Assembly: GCA_015179125.1 (NCBI GenBank)
Contig: WHVA01000021.1
Location: 372,001-436,000, forward strand
Direction of reading: 5' to 3'
Length of the DNA stretch: 64,000 bases
Source of the DNA: Gautieria morchelliformis
Lineage: Eukaryota; Basidiomycota; Agaricomycetes; Gomphales; Gomphaceae
The translations under genes and the position numbers were made by a program. The notes beneath the pieces were generated by a model. It searched no databases and was not told the DNA's origin. It was given only the letters and a program-made list of their open reading frames with translations. Positions 43,079 to 55,089 of this stretch are shown piece by piece (position 1 is the stretch's first letter; each line of letters opens with the position of its first letter).

Positions 43079-44484
43079 TCAGTAAAATTCCCGCACTTTG
43101 GCCGGTGCATGGACATCATCTTCGGATACCCACGAGTTCTCCTCATACCCGTAGCCCTCCCATTTGACTAAGAACTGGAGGCGACCTCGTAGGAGGCGGC
43201 TGTCGGGTATCTTGTCAACGATGTAATGTTCCTCCCCATCAACAATTTCTGGTGGTGGTGGGGGCCTGGCTCTTTGGCCCTGGATCGGGTCTTCTGGGGC
43301 TGGGAGGAGTTTCACCACATTGAACACTGGGTGCAACCGAGCCATTGAGGCAGGCAGGCGCAACCGATATGTGTTCTTCCCAACTTTCCGAACTACCGTG
43401 AAGGGGCCAAGGTATCGGTGGGCTAGCTTAGCCGAGGGCTGGGTGGTTCAGATATCACTTGCATCGAGGAAGACCCAGTCTCCGACGGTGTGCTCAGGGG
43501 CAGGGATTCAGTGTTGGTTATAATACCGAGCCATGTCGTCCTTCGCCTTGACCAGTGCTGACCGCGCTTCCACGAGGGAGGCTTCCATTCGGTCTCGGAA
43601 TTTGTTCACACCTTCCATCCGAGAGTTCGGCTGGTCGGTTTCGAAGCCCATCCGAGGGTGCCGGCCAGTGTCGAGCATGAATGGGGTTTCTCGGGTTGAG
43701 GAGTGGACGTGGTTGTTGTACTGGAACTCCGTGAGCGGGAGGAGTTCATCCCAGTCATCTTGCCTCTCGTTCACAAAGAGCCGAAGGTACTGTTCAAGCT
43801 CTTGGTTGACACGTTCCGTCTGGCCATCCCCTTGCAGGTGATACGCGGTGGTCGTGGCCAGGCTAATCCTGAGCATACGGTATAGTTCTCATGTAAGCTC
43901 AGCCACGAATTGGGGGCCTCAATCGGAAACTACCTGGTGCGGGAGCCTGTGCAGTTTCCAGACATTCCCAAGGAACAGTCGGGCCGCCCCGAGGGCTGTT
44001 ACTGTGGTCATGGTCGGGATGAAGTGGGACCTTTTGCTCACTAGGTCCAACACACACATGACCGCGTCGTACCCATGGGATTCCGGTAGTTCGACGATGA
44101 AGTCTACGCTAACCGTATCCCACCAGGATTAGGGAACTCGGAGTGGAACCAGCTCACCCATTGGGGGTCGGCCTTGGGCCTTGGTGCGTAGGCAGAGGTC
44201 ACAGGACCTTACATACTGGCCGATGTACCTCGACATCTGTGTGGCCACCAATAGTTCCGCGCTACCAGTTCCAACGTCTTCCACCTCCCAGCATGCCCGG
44301 CTACCCGAGTGTCATGGTGCTGGGACACGATTCAGCGCCGGAGGTCATGCGTATCTGGGACGTAGATCTTTCCCCGAAATTGCAACAGCCCATCCCTCTC
44401 TGACCACTCGGCACTTCGTACTGAGTTGGAGTGCCCCTTCTGAAGTTCTTCCACTGCCTTCACAACCGACTCCTCGCTTCTCTC
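43079..44484 (-). pseudogene. Gyp4 integrase and chromodomain
   Basis: Minus-strand fragment in several frames. An integrase N-terminal zinc region lies near 44200-44330. Next come part of the core (GQTERVNQELEQYLRLF near 43800), ARSALVKAKDDMARYYNQH with a stop, KLAHRYLGPFTVV, and LPASMARLHPVFNVVKLLPA. It ends in a chromodomain (EEHYIVDKIPDSR, FLVKWEGYGYEENSWV) near 43079. Several stops (for example near 43448 and 43890) show decay. It is cut at 44490 by a solo Gyp2 LTR. Confidence 0.88.
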
Positions 44485-44489
44485 ATCTC

Positions 44490-45109
44490 TGTTACGACCG
44501 TGCATTCCAATTTCCGACCTCCAGTTCCGCACACTTTCCGCCCCTCCAATAATTCCGACATTCCGCCCCTTGTTCTACTCCCTTGTTCTTTCGACTCTAT
44601 TACTCGGACACTCCGGACCCGCTTCATTGTTCATCAAGATCATATATCCGGTCACCCTTGTAGTTCGTTGTCAGATATGATTTCCGATCCCTTGTTCTTT
44701 TGCCATCGTTTTTATTAGTTAGTTCCCACATATGCCTACCCAACTTCCGCTCCCCCCAGAATTTGCTTAGTAACATCTCATTACATGTTGCCTCAGCTCT
44801 TTGTATAAAAACCTGTCATGTATGTCTGTTATTCTGCAATCAGATAATCGCCTTCGATACTTGATTTCCTTCGCTCCATCTCCTGTTCTTAGTACAGCAA
44901 GTCTAGCAAGACCTCCGTCTCTCCGCCTTCCATCTTCCGCCTTCTGCTTCAGTTCCGACTCAAGTTCCGACCAACCCTTAGTTCAATACTTTCCACCTTC
45001 CGACCAATTTCCGAAGTACTTAGGACGATAGTTCATTAGGGGCACAACCTATAAGTTGAAGCCGCTGTCCTTTCCAGTTCCGACTTAGCGGAAATCTCGA
45101 TACGTAACA
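44490..45109 (+). repeat. Solo Gyp2 LTR (620 bp), TSD ATCTC
   Basis: TGTTACGACC...TACGTAACA with the TSD ATCTC (44485-44489 and 45110-45114). It is the second solo Gyp2 LTR in the window, here in Gyp4 pol. Confidence 0.94.
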
Positions 45110-45114
45110 ATCTC

Positions 45115-45742
45115 GGAAACCCCCGCGGATGTCTCAGAGGATATCGGCTTCTTCGCCCACAGCCGTCACTCCTTCAAGCGCCCGGACCGCAAAGAGCTCA
45201 GGATGGAACAGTGTTAGGTCAGCATTGTCTCCACTCCCAGAGTCATGGTCTGCACGTTGGGACAGGGCATCCGGTTTACCCATGGACCTTCCTGGCCGGT
45301 GGTGCAACTTGAAGTCGAACCGAGACAAGTAGAGGGACCACCGGGCTTGCCTCCGGTTGAGCTTCTTAGACATGTGGAAATACTCCAAGTTTTTGTGGTC
45401 CATCCAGATCTCGACTCGGCTGTGAGCTCCTTCAAGGAAGTGCCGCCACTCTTCCAATGCCCGGATGATCACCAGCATCTCTTTGTCATCGATCTCATAA
45501 TTCTGTTCCACAGGACTCAGGCTCTTGGAGAAGTAGGCAATTGGGTGCCACTTCTCGTCCTGCCGGGACTGCCGGGATAGGACAGCCCCGGTAGCCACGT
45601 CGGACGAGTCGGCTTCCACTCGGAAGGGGCGGTGGCTTGCCTCGGTCCACGGAACAGGGGCTCGGGATTGAACACAGGGGTTACTGCAGCCTTTGGGAAG
45701 GTGCTGGTGCCTCGGGTTGGCTGGCCAAAACCTCAGCTTGTT
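45115..45742 (-). pseudogene. Gyp4 RNase H and linker
   Basis: The minus-strand frame reads FRVEADSSDVATGAVLSR, then YEIDDKEMLVIIRALEEWRH and MDHKNLEYFHMSKKLNRR, and ends HPELFAVRALEG, which is gypsy RNase H plus linker. Upstream it joins gag almost directly, so gag C-terminus, protease and all of RT are missing. Confidence 0.88.
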
Positions 45743-46434
45743 TCAAGGAACATACCATCCTTCATGGTAGTTGAAGTCTGGGGCACTATCCCCAAGCAGT
45801 GCCACTTTGTTCTGCAGGCTCGGGTCTAGCCCTTGGCGAAATTTGATGACTTTCATTTTCTCATCATCATATTCTGCTAGGTCCACCAGCACCTGAAAAC
45901 GGTCGATGTACTCGTCAATTGGGTCCTTGCCTTGGTACCAGCCAGTGCCTTCAAGCTTGGTGAGGGTGGTGAGCTGTTCATTCCTTGGGCAGAACTGGTC
46001 TGTGAATTCCTTCTGGAAATCTGCCCAACTTTGGAAGTGTGGGGTTCGGGTTTTGGCTTCGGCACGCAGGACTCGGTTTGTGAAGTGTGAAGCTCGGCTG
46101 GACTTGAAGAATGACAGGGCCCAGTGGATGCGGGCTTGATCTGAGGGGAATGCGTCTCCACTGAATACAAAGTATAGGGTCAGGGAGTTTAGGAAGGCTC
46201 GGCCTTGTTCCCGGTCCCCATCCGAGGGTGTTGCCGGCTTCACTTTCCCCTGCCTCGAACCCATCATCAGCCTCTCAGCTTCCCTTTCCGAGTCTTCAAA
46301 CTCCTTGAACTCTTTAGTTCTCCCCTCTTCTCTCCTCAGTTCCTGGACCGTTGGCCCCGCGTCTAATTTGGTCATGATGACGTGCAGCAAGTTTGCTATT
46401 TCCTCGTTCTTTGCTCAGCTCGCCCGGAGCTCTT
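45743..46434 (-). pseudogene. Gyp4 gag
   Basis: Retrotrans_gag-type capsid on the minus strand: LNSLTLYFVFSGDAFPSD, IHWALSFFKSSRASHF, WADFQKEFTDQFCPRNE and the YDDEKMKVIKFRQGLDPSLQ block. The N-terminal end is cut at 46434 by LTR-Y, and a stop lies upstream of NEEIANLLHVIM. No zinc knuckle remains because the C-terminus was deleted together with protease and RT. Confidence 0.88.
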
Positions 46435-47842
46435 TGTAGGGACCGTTGCTAACAAAAAGCCTCATGAAAAAAGGATTAAAATCGCTTTAAAACCTTGTTT
46501 TCCCAGCTAATAGTAGCTAATATACATGGCTATTGTTGGGAGAACTCTATTCAAATATTCCTTGAATTTCCTCTTATTTTCTTCGCCATTTAACTTGGCT
46601 TCCATGGCTCAAAAACTCCTTATTCTGTCAGGCAGAGTTATGAACCCATGCACATCCACAACTCTGCCACAGCCACTCAGTTTTGAACTCCGACCGGAGC
46701 TTCTCACGAACCGTGAACTCGGAGTTGCAGGCACTCAAGCACCTACAACTCCGGTACCTTGGCTCACTCACACTCAGCCACTGAAACTGAATGCATCCTT
46801 ACCGCTTACACAAGCCTGTGCAATTCAAACCCAGCTGGCACATGACTTGCATCATAGCAACCATGGCTGTGCAAGGCTGCGTATAAAGTCACACAAAGAC
46901 GTACAAAGCCTAAACTAGGGTGCAGGTTTAACAAAGCCTATTGGATGAATGGATCCTCCAAACACAACGCTACGACGCCAAATAGGCCCCTTGATGTCAT
47001 AGCGGCTGTCTAGGGCTGTGCAGGGCAGTGAAAGGCTGTGTATGGCTGTGAAAGGCTGTGAAAGGCTGTGCAAACCAGGGAAGGTGATTGGCTATCTATG
47101 TCCAATTTCTTTGCACAAACACACCGCAATAGTTACGAGGGTGTGTTTCAGCAGTGCAAATATTTACATATGACATCACTCGCCTAATAGATAGAAGAAC
47201 TCCATTTTATGTAATCCTGTGTATTTTACAATATAAAAGGAGGCCATTCTGACCTCCTTGAATCATCATTCTAGCAATCTAACTTCTATCCACGTGACCT
47301 CGTGTGACTTGCATCTTACTAAGCTGCTAATCCCAGCTAGGGTTATTCACTTACTCTAGTGTCTAATTCCTTGCTAAGTAGATACTTTACTGCTTAGCCA
47401 CTTGGACTAATCCTCCGGGTGTAATTCTACAGAGTGAGTCTGTCAATTGATAGTCTTGCCATTCGCACTCCAATACCCGAGACGATCTGATCAGTCAATT
47501 TTCCTGATTAGAGAATTTAACAAGTCACTTCTAAAACTCGTTCATCCCTCGCTTTATTGCTGTGTGCTGGTAGATTATCAGGGCAGTCCATTTATAAACT
47601 TGCCTGCTAAGTACATTCCTCTATATTTTGGAATACGCTTGGACCCCGATAGTGTCCTTGAACCTACAGTCTTTTAGTTTATTGTTCAGTGCTGCTAAGA
47701 AACGTATTGCCTTCCATCCATATTAACTTGGACTAGTTTTTATGCGGATTGCAACCAAGGTACAAATATTAAATTATTTCTGGAGTTGTGCTGCAGCATT
47801 GTTTAATTTTCTTTGAGTCTCGTAAACGACACGTTCTGATAG
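46435..47842 (+). repeat. LTR-Y (composite right arm), part 1
   Basis: Starts TGTAGGGACC. Contains CTGTGAAAGG repeats (47000-47080) and a TATAAAAGGAGGCC box near 47231. It is cut by LTR-X at 47843 (TSD GATAG) and resumes at 49594. Confidence 0.75.
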
Positions 47843-49588
47843 TGTCAATATTGGTTTTTAGGCGTTAATATCGTGTATTAGTGAACACAGCGAATGCCCG
47901 AATAACTTGTGCGAATAAGTATGCCGTTCAGCGAATAGGTGAACCAATAAATGTTCACAAGATAAGAGGGTTGCGCAAATGGAGCTCGCCCTATCTACAG
48001 TCATAGTGAAATAGCTGTTAGCACCTTGGGGTTATGGCAGGGAAGGTTCGGTAGAGTTCTTAGAAAGCTAGAATCAAACACACTCTCTCAGTGAATTTAT
48101 TGTCACTGTTATATTAATACAATACCTAGAATCAAACACACTACATGATTTTCAGTCAACATGCTATGTAAATATGAAAGATACTACTCGCCTCTCTCAG
48201 TGAATTTATTGTCACTGGGAGAGGAGTATTATTCTGTCTCAGAATGCATATACATGCACCCGGCCCTTTAGCGCCCAAGGGCTCGCGCGTCGAAGTCATT
48301 TTAAACTCCGCTGGGTGCAGCCGCCTGTGAAAATAGAAATAACAGAATGAAATGGAGAGGTAGGGAGTGACTGGAAAATTTCGAAAATAAGCAGGGAAGT
48401 GAATGCATGGTACAAGAACAATGTGAGAAAGAATTGGAAACCATACATTAAATCGAATATATTATGCTTGATTCTGGTGCAGGAGCTTGTATGCACCCAA
48501 CAATAGCCTGTGGCACTTGACGATGTAACGTACAAGGTGTCACGGGAGGGCTGTCTAAGTAGCGACAATCCCTTCGCCGGCGAAGGTGCTCCTTCGGAAC
48601 CCTTCGCCGACAGCACAGAAAATAGTTCGAAGGCTAAGGTAACAAAGATGAAGTATGAGAACTCACCAGTGATGCCTAAGTCCTCTTCTTGTCGAAGATA
48701 GAAATCTCCAGGAGAAGGCTCAAGAGGATGATCACAGCGAGGTCAAGTTTGCACAAGATGGACGACGTATGATAATTGAACTGAGGAATATACATGTGAA
48801 TGTAAACTACTTATATCAAATGCTCGTAAGCTATCAGTGAATAGGAAAGAGGCCGTCGTGAGTCAGGGTTGGATAGGGGTGCACAGCCATGATACAACAT
48901 AGATGAAATAAACATACGATAGAGTGAAGGAAGAGTGCGAACATGAAATGACAGAGAGTAAAAGTGGCGAAGGCACTTATGTACGAAACCATGTCTTGGG
49001 ACCTGCATACATGCCACCCTGCACGGACTCTTCGTCTACTGGGTTGATCCCACACGACCTGCGGACACATCCTGGCCATATGAACACCCAAAGGGGTTGG
49101 ATGAGAAGTTGATGGAGCAGTAATGAACCATCATACCGGGTAGGGGGGGTCGATCGTGTTTTGATGGCATGCCTGCTGGCGAATGATGCGAGCAGCAAAT
49201 AGTCGTTCAGCAAAATGCGAGGAAGGGCGAATGGAGATGACATAGGGGAGGAGTGGTCGAAGTGGGGGGCGAAGCCGAGCGAACATGGGGGAGGAGTGGC
49301 GAAAGGGGAACGGGGATAACTAGGTGCAGGAAATACACGAGTCGTGACAATCCGGTCATAGGAACAACATCAAAAGAGGGTTGAGCAGAGGAGGTGATAG
49401 GACCAGTAATGAATCACCAAGTCGGTCCAAAGACGTTGATCGTGCTTTGATGGCGTGGCTATGGTGAATGGCGCGAACAGCGAAGATTGGTCGCCGAACA
49501 CGGCAAGGGTGATCGGAGCGAACACGGAGGTGGACTGGAGAATGGGAGGACAGATCATCTGAGTATGGGAAATAAACACGTCATGACA
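47843..49588 (+). repeat. Solo LTR-X copy 1, TSD GATAG
   Basis: TGTCAATATT...GTCATGACA with the TSD GATAG (47838-47842 and 49589-49593). About 1.25 kb without the nested Cop1-type LTR. The empty site of that nested LTR is visible in copy 2 at about 58974. It is rich in GCGAA/TTCGC words. Confidence 0.92.
48016..48502 (-). repeat. Solo Cop1-type LTR variant (487 bp), TSD ATAGC
   Basis: The TSD ATAGC lies at 48011-48015 and 48503-48507. Related to 37118-37605. Its hairpin is CCTCTCTCAGTGA / TCACTGGGAGAGG with one changed base. Confidence 0.93.
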
Positions 49589-49593
49589 GATAG

Positions 49594-49640
49594 ATTGAAG
49601 TGTTAGCAATAACACCAAAGTCTTGAAGGGTTCCAAAACA
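49594..49640 (+). repeat. LTR-Y (composite right arm), end
   Basis: Last 47 bases, ending GGTTCCAAAACA as the reverse of the 13070 terminus. It is followed by AGCTC, the partner of 29520-29524. Confidence 0.8.
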
Positions 49641-51110
49641 AGCTCCCCCTACAACTGTAGGGAGAGGCGCTCTCACCTGACGGTGAAAGTGATGGGGAAA
49701 AGAAAGGCGGTCCCATGCACCGTGGGACCTAATAGACACACACAGCACCTAATGGGTTCAAAGCCAACCACCACCATCATCCTCACGGATGACAACATTC
49801 CTCACCTCCACGAGGAATGGATGGAAAGAATCACTGACCTAGTCAGTGGAATCCCATTGGAACTCCCGCCGCTGCGGGAGATCAACCATGAGACCAATCT
49901 CATTGATCCCAACAAACACATGGGGTATCGACTACCGAAGTTCCCCAAACATTTCTGAGAGGAACTGTCAGCGAAGATAGAACGCTACACCACTGCAAAG
50001 TGGTGGATCCCAGCAGTTGCACAGCAGGCCGTACCCATGCTGTGCGTGCTGAAGAAGAATGGTACATTACAGACCGTTTTTGATCGGCGCCAGCAGAACG
50101 AGAACACTGTGAAGGACGTTACTCCCTTCCCAGATCAGGATATCATCCCCAGTGACATGGCTCGCTGTCAGTATCGTACGAAACTCGATATGTCTGAAGC
50201 ATACGAGCAGATCTGGATCCATCTGGATCACGTAGCAAAGACTGCCTTTGCCACGATCCTTGGCACGTTTAGGAGCCAAGTGTTACAGATGGGAGACTGC
50301 AACGCCCCATTGACATTGCAATGGCTGATGACAGCCATTTTCCACGACTGCATAGGTCGCTTTGTCCATGTCTACATGGACGACATCTTCATTTTCTCGC
50401 TCTCGATACAAGAGCACGAGGAGCACCTCTATATTGTCTTTGACAGACTGAGGAAGAACCACCTTTTTCTGAGCAAGAAGAAGGTTGATCTCTATTCCAT
50501 CCGAATGGAGTGCCTCGGCCACATCATCGATGGCCAAGGTGTACACGCCGACAAGGACAAGATGCAATGCATTCGCAAGTGGAAAAGGCCATGGACGTTC
50601 AACGACGTCCAGCGTTTCCTCGGGCTAGTACAATACCTGGCACACTACATGCCAGATATTAGCGCATACATGACCCCGTTATCAGGCTGTGCGCATAACA
50701 ACCGTCCATTCGAATGGACTCCACTACTAGACAAATGCTGGCAAAGCATTAAGGTGTTGGCCTGTAAGGCCCCAATCCAGCGTCCAATCGATGCACGGTG
50801 CCCAGAACCAATCTGGGTCATCACTGACGGGTCAAAAGCCAGTGGCGGTGCGGTCTATGGCCAAGGCCCCAACTGGAAAACCTGTCGGCCAGCCGGCTTC
50901 TTGTCAAAGAAGTTCAGTGTAGCAACACTACCAGACTCATGAGCACGAGACAATCACAGTGCTCGAGGCTCTGATGAAATGGGAGGATAAACTTCTGGGA
51001 CGAAGGTTCACCCTCATCACAGACCACAAAGGGCTTGAATACTTAGAGACCCAGACGAGCTTATCTGACCGCCAGGTCAGATGGTGGGAGTTTCTATCCC
51101 ATTTCAACTT
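49641..51110 (+). pseudogene. Gyp1 RT and RNase H
   Basis: Continues the Gyp1 whose protease lies at 29046-29524. The frame from 49623 to 49958 ends in a stop (KFPKHF). From 50037 comes RT with KTAFATILGTF, the catalytic HVYMDDIFIFS and QRFLGLVQYLAHYM, then RNase H (WVITDGSKASGGAVYGQGP). A frameshift near 50930 follows; the remaining RNase H (LITDHKGLEY) is in the next frame. It supplies the region missing from the other Gyp1 copy. Confidence 0.9.
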
Positions 51111-51797
51111 GAACACCGTACATGCCCAATGGTTGAGGTCTCCCTCAACAGCAACATCAGCGCAACCACAGGGTTCACGCCCTTTGAGCTGAACCACAGC
51201 TATATGCCGCGGATAGATCTCCCCATAGCTGTGGACACCCTGTTTAAAGGGGTAGCCCGGTTCACACATCAGGCCAGATGGAACCTGATGGCGGCACACG
51301 ATGCAATCATCGAGCATCGAGTGACCCAAACATTTCATGCGAACAAGAAACGTACGGCAAGTGACAGGTATGTGGCCAACGACCGCGTCTACCTCTCGAC
51401 CCAAAACCTGACTCTGCCAAAAGGAAGAGCCAGAAAACTTGTCGCGCAGTACATCGGACCATACCGGGTCGTCGAGGCGCATAATGGTGCCTCGACAGTG
51501 ACCCTTGAGCTCCCCAACAAGCTGAAAAGCCGTCGTACATCACCGGTCTTCCATTCAAGCCTCATACAACGATACAAGGCTAACAACGACGAATTGTTCC
51601 CTTGTCGTGAGGCCAAGTCATTTTATGACTTTGGAGCGAATGATGAAGAGGAGTGGCTCGTCGATGAGATTATTGCACATCAATGGATAAACTCGACAGA
51701 CCTAGAGTTCCAGGTCTGCTGGACCCTAGGCGACATGACATGGGAGCCCATGTCGTGTCGTTGTGCAAGGATCTTGAAGCTCTGGATAGCTATCTAG
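51111..51797 (+). pseudogene. Gyp1 integrase C-terminus and chromodomain, core deleted
   Basis: At about 51115 the sequence jumps from RNase H (NTVH) to the late integrase block (PMVEVSLNSNISATTG). Compared with the other copy, about 1.1 kb (its 5286-6411) is gone, including the HHCC domain and the catalytic residues. The C-terminal YIGPYRVVE block and chromodomain (FQVCWTLGDMTWEP) remain open to 51797. Confidence 0.9.
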
Positions 51798-51907
51798 AGC
51801 TCCAGGGGGTGGGAAAGCCACGCGACCTCCCCAAGCGCCGCTAGATGCGTCTGCCACGTACACACCACGTGACGTGATGTGCCGGCCTCGGCACGGTTAA
51901 ATTTTCA

Positions 51908-51925
51908 CCTCGGATCTTTCCGAGG
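51908..51925 (+). promoter_or_regulatory. Conserved hairpin before Gyp1 ORF3
   Basis: CCTCGGA-TCTT-TCCGAGG, identical to 7185-7202, 45 bases before the ORF3 start. Confidence 0.5.
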
Positions 51926-51969
51926 TGCATCGCTTCTTGGAAGCAAACCACCATCATCTCCCCACAAAG

Positions 51970-53888
51970 ATGATTCCACCCAAAGATGGGATGGACGTTG
52001 ATCCATCAACGTCCGTGACACGCTCAACGGCCCCAAGACAAGGGGCCGCTGACATCCTACGAGCTCCAGTAGATCATGAAAACTGGATGATCATAGGATG
52101 TGAAGATGCTCTGGCAGTCGTCCACCCAGACGACTGCGATACCTGCGCGGCTTATGCCATGCACTTCCGGGCCACGACAGGCACCGGCAAGGTGAAGCTG
52201 AGGGATGAGGACATCGGCAACACCGTCGACGCAGCCTGGGGATGGCTCCCGAGGGGCATCGCAGGTGATGCGCGACTGGAGCCCCTGCGGGACGTCCATG
52301 ACCTCAAAAAGGAGGTCAAGGACTTGGAACACGCGGTCTAAGACCGTGACGACGTGCTCGAAGTCGAGCACGCCAAAGTAAAAGAGCTCGAGGAGCAGCT
52401 GAAGGCACTCCAGCTCACACACACAGCCTCACAAAGGCCGCGCCATGACCCGGCCACAGACCCAGTGGCCTGCCCCTCATCACCTCGCGTGATGGCACCC
52501 TTGCCAGTGTGCACAGCCTCAGGACTGGCTTCCCGAATATCGGCGCCCACCCCAACGTCAACAGAGGGGCAGAGCGCGCCGTCTGACGTGGCATACAACA
52601 TCCTGGATGGATGGGAATCCGACTCCTCCATCTGGAAGACGTACGATACGGACAGGGCTCAGCGTAAAGCTGAGCAACCGAAAAACAAGCGCAAGAAAGT
52701 GCGCGGCACCCCCAACACGCACAATGGCCTGGCCATTGTGAGGGACAGCGCTATCAGCACATACCTGGCGGCATCACCGTCGCACACAATCAACGACCCT
52801 GCCGTACAACAGCAGGTAGCATTGGTCAAGGCCCAGTACATCGGGCCTCACATGGACCTGCCGCCACCGGTGGGGACAGTTCACCCTCCCTACCTGGGGG
52901 AGGGAGTGAGTGATCATACCACTCAGAGACCCGCCGATCTCCGAGACAGGCCTCCTACCAGGACCAGTAGGAAAAGCACACCAACAGCATACTCAATGGT
53001 ACGACGTCTGCCCGCTCAACAACGCACGCTTCGTCGAGCTCCTAGTGCACGCGAAGGACACGCCGCAGTTCCTGTGCACATGCGAGATGATCAGCGCATT
53101 CAAGCGCATCGAGCGTGAGGAACGTGCTTGCAATCCCAAACGGGATTGCTTCATGATAGCGAGCGGCACCCCGCTCGACCTTGCGGCCATCCTGAAGGGT
53201 TGGATACACAACCCCGAAGGAATTCCTTCTGCCATCCGCGTCAACGCAGATGGAACCCTCAACCTCGAAGACATGGATGTCTGGATGTGGTTGAAGGCCC
53301 TCACGCCCCGAGTCAAAGGGGTCGCGTCACCTCTCAAGTTGAGACTCCTCCACTTTTTCGGCTCGACCGACCGATGGTTGAGCTTCGTCGATGCCAGGGA
53401 ATGCCTGACACTCCAGAGCACCAGTCTGCAGTTGTCCATCATGGGCCCATATCCCATGAGAGGCCAAGCTGGCTCCGACATGCCGCTCACCGAGATCGTG
53501 CAGTGGCTGGCCCGCTACGCCGGCATCACTCGCAAATGAGTGGCTCGCATTGAACATTATGTTCAACACAGTCTCACCAGTGTGGCATTCAGTGCCGCCG
53601 CATGGGAAGGCCAACAAAAGGACCTCGAGACCAGCCACGTGAGGGCCGTGGTGCCACTACCTGGGAAGGCCAACAAAAGGACCTCGAGACCAGCCACGTG
53701 AGGGCCGTGGTGCCACTACCGCTCAAAGCCCCACCAGTGGTGAAGTAGAGTCACCACACCCAACCACCCCCGTGGATGCAGAGGTGCCCCCGGTGGAGTC
53801 GTGTGCTCCACCGGCCCCATACGATGACGACCTCATCGTATTGGAATCACTAGAGGACGCCATCATGGATGACCTCTATGAGTCCTAA
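51970..53888 (+). pseudogene. Gyp1 third ORF after pol, copy 2
   Basis: Second copy of the unknown post-pol protein. The start ATG at 51970 corresponds to the third or fourth codon of copy 1. A G-to-T change creates a stop at 52339-52341 in the coiled coil. Frames then run 52354-53118 and 52910-53539, to a stop at 53888 (DLYES). A 59-bp tandem duplication (GGCCAACAAAAGGACC...GTGCCACTAC, 53604-53720) is unique to this copy. The conserved blocks are AAWGWLPRGIAG, HPPY, LKGWIHNPEGIPS and DMDVWMWLKAL. The extended frame is recognisable despite the lesions. Confidence 0.7.
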
Positions 53889-53908
53889 AGTTATCTATAG
53901 TTGTCTAT

Positions 53909-53920
53909 AGAGGGGGAGGG
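53909..53920 (+). promoter_or_regulatory. Gyp1 polypurine tract, copy 2
   Basis: AGAGGGGGAGGG before the 3' LTR, identical to 9257-9268. Confidence 0.8.
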
Positions 53921-54126
53921 TGTAAATAACCTGTCTATGTACATTAGTTATTGCATAATCCCAGTGGGCCCCTTAGGGACCCACTGTATAGTTTATGCGT
54001 GGGAACTGACCAGCGGTTCCCATGACATCTTACTTCCACCTGTCACTACTAGCATTCAGAATATCACACTTGGTCAAGTTCTGTTGTGCCCTTGTGATAC
54101 AAGGTACTAAGATCGACATCTTTACA
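53921..54126 (+). repeat. Gyp1 3' LTR, copy 2 (206 bp)
   Basis: TGTAAATAAC...CTTTACA. Slightly shorter than the others. It ends directly in the minisatellite; the flank is GCGTG. Confidence 0.88.
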
Positions 54127-54985
54127 GCGTGTCCCCAAGTATAGTGTGCGTAGTGTGTCCCCCATGCAGTGTGTCCCCCATGCATAGTGTGTCCCTCAAG
54201 TATAGTGTGCCTAGTGTGTCCCTGGTTTGTAGCATGTCCCCACACATAACATGTCCCCAAGTATAGTGTGCATAGCATGTCCTCCATGCATACTGTGTCT
54301 CCATATGTAGCATGTCTCCACATGTAGTGTGTCCCCACATGCAGCGTGTCCCCAAGTACAGTGTGTGTAGCATGTCCCTCAAGTATTGCGTGTAGCATGT
54401 CCCTAAATTATAGCATGTGTGTCCCCCATGCATAGTGTGTCCACATGTGTAGCATGTCCCTACATGTAGTGTGTGTACCATCTCCCTCAAGTATAGTGTG
54501 CAAAGTGTGTCCCCCATGCATAACATGTCCCCCAAGTATAGTCTGCATAGCATGTCCTTTGTTTGTAGTGTGCCCCGCAAGTATAGCATGTGTAGAATGT
54601 CCCTTGTTTGTAGTGTTTTCCCCACGCATAGTCTTTGTACTGTGTCCCCCAAGCATAGTGTGTCTGTCCCCAAGCATAGTGTGTCCCCACATATAGTGTG
54701 CACCAAGAATAGTGTGTCCCCACACATAGTATGCATGTCCCTATGCATAGCATGTCTGTCCCCAAGCGTAGTGTGTCCCCACATATAGTGTGCACATCCC
54801 CGCATGTAGCATGCATGTCCCCACATATAGCATGCATGTCCTCACGCATAGCATGTGTGTCCCCACGCATAGTGTGTGTGTCCCATGCGTGTCCCCATGC
54901 ATAGTGTGCATAGCATGTCCCAGTGGTGTGTGTGGCAGTCACTTGTTTGTAATGTGTCACCCATGTGTAGCATATCCCCAAGGGC
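54127..54985 (+). repeat. Minisatellite, 17-18-bp GTGTCCCC units
   Basis: About 45 degenerate units of the type AGTGTGTCCCCCATGCAT / AGCATGTCCCCAAGTAT, some lengthened to 27 bp by a GTGTGCAT insertion. There is strong C/G strand asymmetry. Long open frames on both strands (His/Trp/Gly-rich or Cys/Pro/Ser-rich) are translations of the repeat, not genes. Confidence 0.92.
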
Positions 54986-55089
54986 CTCAAAGTGAAGCAA
55001 GCAGAGGCTATTACTTATCATTAACTTTTAGCAAACTCAGGGACATATATCAATATCTATTTTGTGACATATACAGACATCAATAAAAT

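Noticed and set aside
54122..54990. Long overlapping ORFs on both strands rich in His/Trp/Gly/Cys
   Set aside because: They are translations of the 17-18-bp minisatellite in several frames; absence of stops follows from the repeat unit.
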